Assembly: GCA_003024785.1 (NCBI GenBank)
Contig: PUQB01000047.1
Location: 615,652-679,651, forward strand
Reading direction: 5' to 3'
Length of the DNA stretch: 64,000 nt
DNA from: Selaginella tamariscina
Lineage: Eukaryota > Streptophyta > Lycopodiopsida > Selaginellales > Selaginellaceae
Shown piece by piece: positions 27,353 through 37,513 of this stretch (position 1 is the stretch's first letter; every line of letters starts with the position of its first letter). A program made the position numbers and the translations under genes. A model generated the notes under the pieces. It was given only the letters and a program-made list of their open reading frames with translations, searched no databases and was not told the DNA's origin.

Positions 27353-28370
27353 GAGTTAACTGTATATACTACATGTTAGAGAGAGAGAGAGTGTGTAGAG
27401 CTTTATATATACATACAGACACACACGCATACACACACACACACACTCGCTACACATAGAATTACAACAGAATTATTTACAAAGAACCTTTACATTAACT
27501 AAGCTTTGCAAAATGTTGTACCAAATGGATGCAATGTCAACCGTGAATGAATAATCCATTTATTAAACTAAGTATATTAATATGTATGTACATACATAAA
27601 TAAAAGTACGTGTATAAACATGTATACGTAAATACTTTTCCTCAAGAGTTAGAAGTGGAATGATACTTATTTAAAATTATAAATAATATAATGTGAGTTT
27701 TTAATAAAAGTTTAACATTATTATTTATCTAGTTATCCTCCAAAACAACCCAGGGTCCTTATGTATTTATGTATACAAAATAAATAGTTTATATATTTTA
27801 AGTAAAGCTTGATATTCATAAAATCTAAACACAACAGCATTTCGATTTAAAATTTCATATATACAACTATGTCATAAACATTAAACAGTAGGCCCCTTTC
27901 CTTAATCAAAATTAATTACGTTAATTATTTTAATGTTTTATATGCATTTAGAAGATATAAATTAAAAAGACTTCAGGGTTAATGCATTTCATTTATATAC
28001 ACAATTTGGTATGTATAATGTTTTTTAAATACATGTTTTTTTCTGGTTGTTAATATTTATTAATTAATTAAGTTTTAATTAATTATTACTATTACAAAAG
28101 GGGGCTGATTGTGAAAGCGTTCGTATACATATATATACACGCAATTTTTGCAGACGCTACATATTATTAGTCTACATTTTTCAAAGTAATAAAACTTGCT
28201 AATAAAACAAGAATAATCTTTGTATTACACAAATAAATACACATTTCTATATAATGTATACGCAGTCAATGTTTTCGGCATTATCCACTTCAAAAGATAT
28301 CTGTATATATACTATAATATCACACACACACGGATATGTACAGGCTGCATATATATGTGTGTGTATGTGT
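27353..28370. repeat. Duplicated segment A, copy 2
   Basis: Counterpart of 2,010-2,645. 27,557-27,668 matches 2,166-2,268 only as reverse complement. About 360 extra bases lie between the AAGATATAAATTA block (about 27,965) and the CACGGATATGTACAGGCTGC block (about 28,328), which are nearly adjacent in copy 1. Confidence 0.8.
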
Positions 28371-28431
28371 GTGTGTCATACGAATAGAAACAGCAAGAAC
28401 AAGGAACATTGTGTGTGTATAACTGGAGTAC

Positions 28432-28536
28432 CTGTACTTCCTCCGTAGTTTACATCGGCAACTGCCCAGCCACGGCTTATCCAGAATTGAATTGCTAATT
28501 GCAATTGTGTTATATCTGATTCTGAAGTTGGGCCAT
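28432..28536 (-). CDS. Exon of an S9 (prolyl-oligopeptidase family) serine peptidase
   Basis: On the minus strand, 105 bases lie between an acceptor (TTTGTAG|ATGG) and a donor (ACAG|GTACTCC). It reads [18 protein letters not shown] followed by [17 protein letters not shown]. This matches the start of the catalytic alpha/beta-hydrolase domain of S9 acylaminoacyl-peptidase/dipeptidyl-peptidase-like proteins, where the segment is HGGPT...QYW(T)SRG(F/Y)[15 protein letters not shown]. Intron phases (two bases first, one base last) agree with the family reading. The catalytic Ser, Asp and His lie in exons not seen here. Only one G precedes PT, against GG in most relatives. No flanking S9 exons were found in the neighbouring AT-rich DNA, so this is either one exon of a gene with very long introns or an orphan fragment. 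Confidence 0.7.
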
Positions 28537-29305
28537 CTACAAATACATACATAGCATAATGTATATGTGTATACATATGAGTGTGTGTGTAAATATATAA
28601 TAAAGAAAGGACATACATATAGTATATGTTTATATATTATGGATGTCAGAGTTTTGTGTTTGATGTGTCTACATCTCTATGCGTGTGTATATCTTTAATG
28701 TTACACACATATTTATGTATACACACACATATAATATATATACGTTACTGTGAGAGCGAACCAAAAGAGGGAATTTTCTGTAGGTGGGGCTTCATAATGG
28801 TGTGTGCGCGTGTGCGTGTATATGGTGTGCGTTTCATAATAATGTAAGGATTTATATGGAATATACCTTAAATATATTTTAAAGTATATACTGGATAGAT
28901 GCCACGTAGGATGTTGGGATTAATATGTAAGAAAACCTTATATGTATTTTAATGTTGAATACACGTCCTTTTTAGTAGAGTTTATTTTTATATAATTATA
29001 TAATTGTTTTCACAATTTATTGTCACAAACTAACTTATATACAATATAAATTTAAATTTATTGTCATAGATTTCAAAATGGATATAGAAATTTAAATGTA
29101 TAGCTGTAGAATTTAAGACGCCAGACATCAAACTCACACTTACTAATCTTATAATTGTTTTGAATCCGACTTTTATATAACACATATTTACATGTATATA
29201 TAATATTATAGTCACACGTACTTTGAAACATAGTACAATGCTTCAATTTTTTTTCATCATGATATTAGCTTTCATATTCCTCTAATAAAACCTTCTCTTG
29301 ATCAA
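28537..29305. other. AT-rich spacer
   Basis: CA/TA tracts and AT-rich DNA. No exon is recognised. Confidence 0.5.
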
Positions 29306-29814
29306 CTCAGCTATCACACAGAGTTATATTGCTTGTGTGGAGGAGTTACAGCTGGAGGTTGGCAAAACCCAGCTGGTGGAGCTGCACGAAGAGCCTCAAT
29401 ACGAGATTGAGGGCTCAACTATCACACAGAGCTACATGCTTGTGTGGAGGAGTTACATAGGTTGGCAAAACCCAGCTGGTGGAGCTGCACGAAGAGACTC
29501 AATACGAGATTGAGGGCTCAGCTATCACACAGAGCTACAGTGCTTGTGTGGAGGAGTTACATGTAGGTTGGCAAAACCCATTGGTGGAGCTGCACGAAGA
29601 CTGTGCCTCAATACGAGATTGAGGGCTCAGCTATCACACAGAGCTACAGTGCTTGTGTGGAGGAGTTACAGCTGTAGGTTGGCAAAACCCAGCTGGTGGA
29701 GCTGAACGAAGACTGTGCCTCAATACGAGATTGAGGGCTTAGTTGTCACACAGAGCTAAATTGCTTGTGTGGAGGAGTTACAGCTAGAGGTTGGCAAAAC
29801 CCAGCTGGTGGAGA
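29306..29814 (+). repeat. Tandem array, about 108-bp unit, 4.7 copies
   Basis: Units begin near 29,306, 29,414, 29,517, 29,626 and 29,738 with CTCAGCTATCACACAGAG, and each contains GGTTGGCAAAACCCAGCTGG and CAATACGAGATTGAGGG. Unit lengths are 103-112 bases. It adjoins the gypsy pol remnant that follows and may belong to that element's 5' or gag-side region. Confidence 0.9.
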
Positions 29815-29849
29815 CTTTCTTTCTTGCGAAGCTAGTGCGTGTGGATCCT

Positions 29850-31938
29850 AAGATCTAGTGGAGCACCAAGCACATGAAGCTTGAGTATAGTGAAGTGAAA
29901 GACACTTGGTTTGGAACAAAGCTTGAGTCTCCAAACAAGTTCTTTTACTGTCACCTTGAGCAAAGCTTTGTGCGAGTTTGCTGACGTCTTCCCTCCGAGC
30001 TACCTCATGGCTTACCACATGCAAGAGGTGTGGAATGAGGGTACGAAAGCCATTTACCGTAAGCCATTCCGACTGAGCCATGCTAAGGAGCAAGAGGTTA
30101 AGAGACAAGTGATGGAGCTATTGGAATATGGCTTCATACAACTGAGCAAGTCTCCATTTGGTGCACCAGTATTGCTTGTCAAAAAAGATGGCACCATGAG
30201 GATGTGCATAGACTACAGAGCTCTCAACAAGCAAACAGTGAAGGACATGCCCATGCCATGTGTGGATACTATCATGGATCATCTCGGTGGAGCCAGAGTG
30301 TTCACCAAGATAGTTGGGCATTTCGAGTTCACTGTTATGCCATTCGGCTTAACAAATGCCCCAGTCACATTCACTCGGTTGACGACTGAGGTGTTTGGTG
30401 ACTACTTGCACGACTTTGTGGAGATCTTCCTCAACGATATTCTTATTTATAGTAAGAATATGAAGGAGCATGTGCAGCATTTGTGAAGAGTTCTTCAGTT
30501 GTTGAGGGAGAACAAGCTCTATGCAAAGAAGAGCAAATGTGCATTTGCTCAGTGCAAAGTGGAGTATTTGGGTCACATTGTGATGCCAAGTGGAGTGAAG
30601 ACTGATCCAAAAGGTGGCAGTGGTGGAGCAATGGCCAGTTCCTAGCAATGCAGAAGAGTTACGGAGTTTCTTGGGCATGGCTGGTTATTACCGGCGGTAT
30701 GTCAAGGATTATGCCAAAAAGCTTCTCCGTTAACTAGGTTGCTGAGGAAGGACGTTCCCTTTGCATGAAGTGCTTCAGAGAAGAGCAGTTTCCAAGCTTT
30801 GAAACAAGCTTTGGTACGTGCACTTTTATGTATTGCAGATCCCTCTAAGCCTTATGAGGTATTGTGATGCAAGTGGAGTGGCCATTGGAGTTGTACTTAT
30901 GCAAGAGGGAAGGCCTATTGCTTATAAGAGTCGTACTTGAATCCTGCAGAGCAACAATACTCAACGTATGAGCAAGAACTACTGGCTATTGTTAATGCAT
31001 TATGAGTTTGGAGGCACTATCTTTATGGTGCAAGTTTCAAAGTGTTTAGATCACAAGACTTTGGTGTATCTGTTCAAACAGAAAGAGTTAAACTCTCAGC
31101 AAGCTCGCTGGATGGTTAAGCTCATGGAGTTTGGCAAATTTCCTATTGAGCATTGCTGGGAAAGGCTAACGTGGTGGTAGATGCTTTGTCACGCGTTAGG
31201 AGAGCCACAGTGGTTAGAGAATTCCAAACACGCTTATGTAATGCATTAACAAGGACGGTCAGTGAGTTTAGCCAGGTAGTTCAACATGCTCAAGCACAAG
31301 ACGCTGAGGTGCAGGAGCTCAGAGACAGCTAGAGCCACCATTCTCATTTTAGGATGGAGTTTTGTACTACAATGGCCATGTGTATCTTCCTCGTGTGGAC
31401 CATTTGATCAACCAGGTACTATATTTCCATCATGATCACCCGGAGGCTGGTCATTTTGGGGGAGGAAAACGTATGAGTTGATCAAGAGAAGGTTCTATTG
31501 GAGGAATATGAAAGCTAATATCATAGAGTACTGCAGGACTTGTGACAAGTGTCAGCAAGTAAAGGTGCCCAGGGAAAAACCAAGTGGGCTATTAGTACCA
31601 TTGCCTATTCCAACAGGCGATGGGGCAGTATCTCTATGGACTTTGTCACCCATTTGCCAAGGACACAGTGGCATTGGAATGAGTCCATATTATGCTATGT
31701 TTGGACGGCATTCCAAGACAGCTTTTGAGCTGGGTTTAGCAAGTAAGAAAGCTCAAGGCAACATGGATGAGGAAGCTAAAGATCTGAGTGTTGAGCTTAG
31801 AAACATTCAGAGTTTGTGCAAGAAGAACTTACAAGTAGCTCAGAGCCGAGCTATCAAGTTTGTTAATGAGCACAGAAGCTTCCAAGAGTTCCAGGTGGGA
31901 GATTATGTATATCTCGAGTGGTATTTGCCACACATGTA
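29850..31938 (+). pseudogene. Ty3/gypsy pol remnant (RT, RNase H, integrase pieces)
   Basis: Recognisable in order: the RT N-terminal region ([27 protein letters not shown]), MPFGLTNAP, and a catalytic box changed from the usual Y-[VL]-D-D to FLND. RT thumb motifs (KCAFAQ; VEYLGHIV) are followed by RNase H fragments in shifted frames and the integrase HHCC zinc-binding domain (HHDHPEAGHFG... CRTCDKCQQVKV). Last come the integrase C-terminal motifs (GMSPYYAMFGRH; FQVGDYVYLE). There is a stop at 30,484, a deletion in RT between TKI and GHFEF, several frameshifts, and the integrase catalytic core is missing between about 31,655 and 31,675. It cannot encode working enzymes. No LTRs were found around it. 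Confidence 0.92.
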
Positions 31939-31984
31939 AGGCGGAACACTGTTGTGGCCTTACGGAAGGTGGCATCCCGTCCAG

Positions 31985-33256
31985 CTACACCATTTTCAAA
32001 TGCCTCGGTCAATTTACAGGGACACTGCAAGAGTTTGTATTGCCAATGTATAAGTGTAACTGCATTCGGCTTCAAACCCTAGTAAACAATTCCCCTTTCC
32101 TCGAGTCATTCAAGGTTTATGATATGAAGTATGCATCACTAACTTACTCAAGCCTCGAGTTCAACAAGAAGAGTTTGAGATGCATATCAATGGAGGGTTA
32201 TTCGCACGTACATGTCAAAATAAATTGCCCAAACTTGATGGAATTATCAATTAAGTTATCTTCTGAATCAAGCAATGTATACTTGACGGGCTGCAACCAA
32301 CTCAAGAGGATCGAAATTAGAGCAAAGAACTTTATTCATTCAACTTGCACTTTCGATCGTCTAACTTATTTTGAGGCTTGCTCCACAAACGTACCGGACC
32401 ATATAATAAGGTGTGTGGTTCTTGAGACGCAATATTGCAATATTGTAAAGGTATCTCTTCTCCTTTGGAAATCTCAAGTACAACAATGAAGAAATTGGAT
32501 GTTCGTTGTTTGCATGGCCATGTTTTTGTGGGAGCTCCTAACCTAAGGGAGTTTATATGTCACAGCGTCCAAGGGGTTCGTCTAGTGGATTGTAATAAGC
32601 TGGAAAAGATGGATACCGATGTTTGGTCAGATAGACTCGACATCAAAAGTTCAAACTTTGAGCGTCTAGAGCATGTTAGTCTCCGCAGGGTAGACGGAGA
32701 AACAAGTGATGTCCTTCTCAATTTTCCTGCTTTACGTACCCTTACTTTGAGTGATCATTCCATGGGACATGAGAGACTTACTTCCTTAACCATATGTAGC
32801 AACACACTTACTAAATTGGATGCTTGGATGTTGTCCGATATGAATGTCACAATAACAGCACCTATGCTACTCGAGTTGAGCTTACATGGATGGGGAAGAG
32901 TCGCAATTCATGCCCATAACTTGAAGTATGCCACTCTATTAGGAAATTACGATTTCAGCTTTGTGGGCCATCACTACAAGCTAGCTGATCTCAAGTTAAA
33001 TAATGTTAACATGAGTGCTGGATTGCACTACATATTAGACTATGCGACAAAAATATGTAGATTGGAACTGCGTGCTACTTACTTGAACAAGAGCACTTTG
33101 AGAAAGATCTTGAACGTGTTGCCTCTAGAAAAGTTATTGTTGTATGGGAGTGGATGCGTGGACAAGAGGATTAGGAAAGTTTGCCATGCTGGATATACAA
33201 TGCACCAGAAACGGGTGTGTGGTGCTTGCCATGAAATTATTTACTCAAGGAAATAA
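31985..33256 (+). pseudogene. F-box/LRR-type protein, 5'-truncated, one frameshift
   Basis: Two overlapping reading frames (up to 32,489 and from 32,435 to the TAA at 33,254-33,256) form one leucine-rich-repeat protein. Imperfect plant-type LRRs are visible: CPNLMELSIK, CNQLKRIEIRA, APNLREFICH, FPALRTLTLSD, APMLLELSLHGW, ICRLELRATY and LPLEKLLLYG. The repeat style is that of F-box/LRR substrate receptors of SCF ubiquitin ligases, but no F-box is present: the upstream part is replaced by the gypsy pol remnant ending at 31,938. The frame change coincides with an 8-bp tandem duplication (CAATATTG twice, 32,430-32,445), which accounts for it exactly. The C-terminus has a Cys-rich end (VCHAGYTMHQKRVCGACHE). 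Function cannot be inferred beyond protein binding. Confidence 0.75.
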
Positions 33257-36200
33257 AGTTTCTATTTCATTAGTAACAAATTATATTGTGTTCCGCACAC
33301 AAAATGATATCTTTATTATTATGTTGACTACAGGTTAACTGTTACAGCTTTTAACGCATCTCTCTCACACACACAACGGTTCACAAACCAATGCTATATA
33401 GCATACTAAAGTCCTTACATGCATATAAAATTGTCTATATATATATATACATATGTGTGTAAAATAAAACATTCAAAAATGTGTGACTTAGTCAGGTGGT
33501 TGACATGTGAACCGTGACATGTATTGGCAGACTATATTTTTTCAACTGTGTATAGGTTCTTTTAGCGATTTTATGCGATTTATTACACATTGTTTATTTG
33601 TTTTTTAATAGGGTTTAAATATATGTTTTTTTTTTCAAACCAAACTCACATACAAAACCAGAAAATTAGATGTGACTTTACAAATGATTATTCACACGTC
33701 AGCTAGTTATTTTTTTTAATGGTTTTATATACGACTTTTTCATTTAAAATTTTATGCAATCTTTTACATGTTTTTTTTTATATGATTTATTATACATTTT
33801 TTATATGTGATTTTAAGACATGGTTTTGAATATTCATTTGACTTTTGTAGTGTTTTGAATATGGTTTTGGTAATTTTTGATATGTTTAATGGTAATTAAT
33901 AAAAAACATTTACTAAAGTGGTTTTTATATACTCAAAATACAAAAAGCTATTACAAAAACTTATTTTTTAAGCAAAATTGACTAGTTTTAAACATTTTTT
34001 TTTTCAAACTTCTAATTTAACTTCAAGTAAGCCATGTTTAACTGATGAATTAAGAACGTATAACAAAGCTTGTTGAGTTTTATAATTACTTTGATATAGA
34101 AAGCACATGGTGTTTCATAATTCTTTGTAATAATAATTCTTAAGATTCAACAAATTTGGAGTGTATGTATAATTGTCATCCTTAAAGTTAAAAGTGATTT
34201 CATTTGCATGTGAAAATGCATGTGCCACACCTTTGTATAAAACAAGTCTTAGTACTTGTATATATATAAATTTTGTATAAAGTATTATGTATGTGATTAT
34301 GACACCTATCAAAAATCATTTATAACCTTTTTAATCCTTTATTTTAATTGCTTCTCCTACTTCATTTTTTATGTTTATTTATTTTCTCATTGATTTGTTA
34401 ATGGTCATTCTCATTTTAAAAGAGAAAGTTTGAGGATTAAAGATTACACGATTGTTCTTTAGTTCTTATAATTATATATTAAATCAAAAAATTATAATAA
34501 AGTCATTTAAGACTTTTACTTTAACATCTTTATTTACTTTCAATTTTATGTTATCATCATCGTTATTAAACATGTTTCTTCTTTTAAGCTAAAATCTTAT
34601 AACACATCAGCACACTTTCATTTACATGAAAATAAGAGGAAAAAAGGATTGATTTTTAAAAAGCTACAATAGTTTGAAATTATAATAAATTAAATAAATT
34701 TATCATTCAAAATGTTTTCTTGTCAATAAAAATTATAAATTTTTAAAAAAATAAAATCACTTCACGGGAATATACGGAGGTGGTATAATTTTGGTTCATT
34801 TTATTGTCTTAGAATTCATTATTTTTCTATGAGTTTAAAATATATCATTTCTAGTTATCTTATTTTATTATTTTAGCTATCTATTTATTATTAAATGTTG
34901 GGGGAAATGAAATAGTAAGGTTATTCATCGTTATAAATAAAGATTATATAATTTTTGAAAAGAGCCTGTTAAGGGACACGCTTTTTTGTATTAATTTAAT
35001 TAATTAACAAAAATAAAAACTAAAAACCAAGTGGAAGTATGTATTTAAAAAAGTTTATTTATTTTTATTTAAATATTTAAATATATATAAAAAAGGGTGG
35101 TGGATGAGGTACGTTTTGCATAATTATATTAAACATATATCAATTCAAAATTCTTGTATTTTTTCTTTCTAGTATACCTAAACAAGGTGAAACGGATGTT
35201 TGGATGGGATATGAACTATAAAAAATTAAGTAAACGTCACCTAGTGTTTTAGTTTTATTAAAGAAAGGAGATCACTTGTATATTTGCTTATTTTAAATAA
35301 TTATTTACAATATTTATATAATACATAAATCTTAATGAACCCGTTAGGAGTTCACTCATACATCACTCGTTCTATATAAAGGGGTAATCCCTTGGTTAAC
35401 AACATTCTTTCTAATATATATTATCCACGTAATAAATGGCTGTTCCCCTTTTTCCTTGTTATTCATCTTGGTATCGTTGTCCATTTTGTTATTACATATA
35501 GAATAGTATGGTTTTTAGAGCGGGTTTTTATACAGTATATGCCAAAACAAATATATGTACAACAATGAGAGAGAGAAATAAATATATATGCATTAAAAGT
35601 ATAAAAGTAATTTAAAGTAGCACTAGCAGCTAATTTAAATTTTTAATATTGTTTAAAAGTTTAAATAAAGAGAAAATATTAATATTGCTTGAAATTTTTT
35701 TATAAATTTTTAAGATAAATTTAAATAATGTAAAGCTATATTTGTATAAATGCACATACGATGCTATGAACATGCACACACTGTAACAAACATGCATATG
35801 CGTGCGTGCGCAACTCTGCTCGTATTTTTTTTTTTTTTCCATCCCATTTAATAATAAGTTAAAATAATACAAACTAAAGTTAACTAAATTACGCTTATTT
35901 GCCATATATATATATATAACACACACATATATACATACACATAAATATGTACGTATCTCTCTCTCTCTCTCTCTCTCTAATGTAAATCAATATGGAACAA
36001 ATAATATTCGTAAATTATATACCACAGACTGCAAAATCATGTGTATTTAATATACACCTCAGTGTGACACTCTCCTATATTTACATAACACTTTAATAAT
36101 AAGCAGATCGATTGAAATCAATAATTCTTTAACACATTAAATACATGAAGAGTTTAATCAAATTAAGTAAATTAAATTATGATAAATCCAATTGATATAT

Positions 36201-36513
36201 GTATACTGTGATGAAGTAAATAAGTATATAATATGATGTACATAAAAGTATGCAGATTCTATACATGGTACACAGATGACCTTTTGGAAATGTATAAATG
36301 TAATTCTAACCTAATTCTTAAGTTTAAATTTAAATAGCCCATAAAGGTTTCGAATAAACTTATTAAATTAAATGGAAATGTATAAATGTAATTCAAACCT
36401 AATTCTTAAGTTTAAAATTAGCGCATAATGTTGTATATATATACACACATGCGTAGTGACATATGGTGGTGATCTGGCCCTCATGTGTCAGCGCCACGTG
36501 TCATACCTGTTTT
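33257..36513. other. AT-rich spacer
   Basis: No recognisable gene over 3.2 kb. A candidate TATA box (TATATAAA, 35,373-35,380) precedes a very small ORF at 35,436-35,501 (22 codons including stop, MAVPLFPCYSSWYRC...), which I would not call a gene on this evidence. A (CT)n tract is at about 35,956-35,978. GGAAATGTATAAATGTAATTC with CCTAATTCTTAAGTTTAAA is duplicated at about 36,287 and 36,373. Confidence 0.5.
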
Positions 36514-36520
36514 AAAAAAA
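36514..36520 (-). terminator. RNA polymerase III T-run terminator
   Basis: Seven T on the minus strand, starting 8 bases after the 3' end of the tRNA gene. This is the standard Pol III stop signal. Confidence 0.85.
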
Positions 36521-36527
36521 TTTAATT

Positions 36528-36601
36528 TGGCCCACACAGGTTTCGAACCTATGACCTTTGCGTTATTAGCAAAATGCTCTAACCAACTGAGCTAGAAGGC
36601 C
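36528..36601 (-). tRNA. tRNA-Ile (anticodon AAU)
   Basis: A complete 74-nt cloverleaf on the minus strand. It begins GGCCTTCTAGCTCAGTTGG (A box TAGCTCAGTTGG), has anticodon loop TGCTAATAACG with AAT, T-loop TTCGAAA inside the B box GGTTCGAAACC, and discriminator A (36,528). The acceptor stem pairs GGCCTTC with GTGGGCC, with one U-U mismatch at the sixth pair and one G-U; the T-stem pairs ATAGG with CCTGT. The loop and box sequences match the usual plant tRNA-Ile(AAU). The mismatch is the only oddity; the gene is otherwise intact with a good terminator. Confidence 0.95.
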
Positions 36602-37026
36602 ATTATTTATTTAATTATAAACAAGTCAATATCACAGTCATATGTAATATTTACTAATATAAATAGCTTAAATGAAAGCCTTACGGTAATAAAATCAGTA
36701 CAGATACTCATACACTAACGTTTATGTAAAGACGGAAAGAAAAACATCACTGCAATCAAATAATTTATACTATATCATATTCTAAGAATTAGAAATTTTA
36801 ACTTATTAATTTATTGTTTTATCTGCAACATCCACAATATTTAATAATAAATATTGATTTAATAAAATAAAATAAAATAAACGATATATTCCATAATCGT
36901 GAAAGATTCTGGATTAAGCTTTCAGATCTATACATGAATATCTTTTGAGAGTGTGTGTGTGTGTGTCTGTGTGGGTGTGGGTGTCATAGAAAAACTATTT
37001 TTCATTTTATACCAGGTGGAAAAGAA
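36602..37026. other. Spacer between tRNA and methyltransferase
   Basis: AT-rich, with a short GT tract at 36,951-36,968. It would contain the 3' UTR of the minus-strand methyltransferase gene. Confidence 0.5.
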
Positions 37027-37428
37027 TTATACCACGTGTAGCGTCGTGATATGTTCCCTTAACCACACAGTCGCGGAGCGTAAAACACGAAGTTCACCAC
37101 TTAACACAGCCTCAGCTATTTCCTTTCTTGGTGTCATTAACACAAGTGTATCCTGCAAGACCTGGATATATATTTTATAGTAATCTCTAGTGTATACAAG
37201 GTCTGTATACCATCCGCTTCCCTAGTGACAAATCTAACTGCTTATACGGACTTGTATACACGTTATGCTGTGTAGATTAAAATTTATAGAGTACTTAACA
37301 TGTAATACAGTCTATAGAATATAGTGTATAATCTTTAGTAAGTTATACTTTCAATAAAATATATTTCATATACAGTTATATATAGTTTGTGCATGCTTGG
37401 TGTGGTAGTGTTTCCAACAATATATGCT

Positions 37429-37513
<85 letters not shown>

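Noticed and set aside
29306-29814. CRISPR-like array
   Set aside because: Whole ~108-bp units are repeated with no unique spacers of constant length; it is an ordinary tandem repeat.
35436-35501. 22-codon ORF (including stop) behind a TATA-like box
   Set aside because: Too short, no conserved motif, and TATA-like strings are frequent in this AT-rich spacer.
36514-36601. Possibility that the tRNA-Ile is a degenerate or organellar-derived tRNA
   Set aside because: It has both Pol III boxes, an AAU anticodon typical of nuclear plant genes, and a T-run terminator; one acceptor mismatch is not enough to call it a pseudogene.
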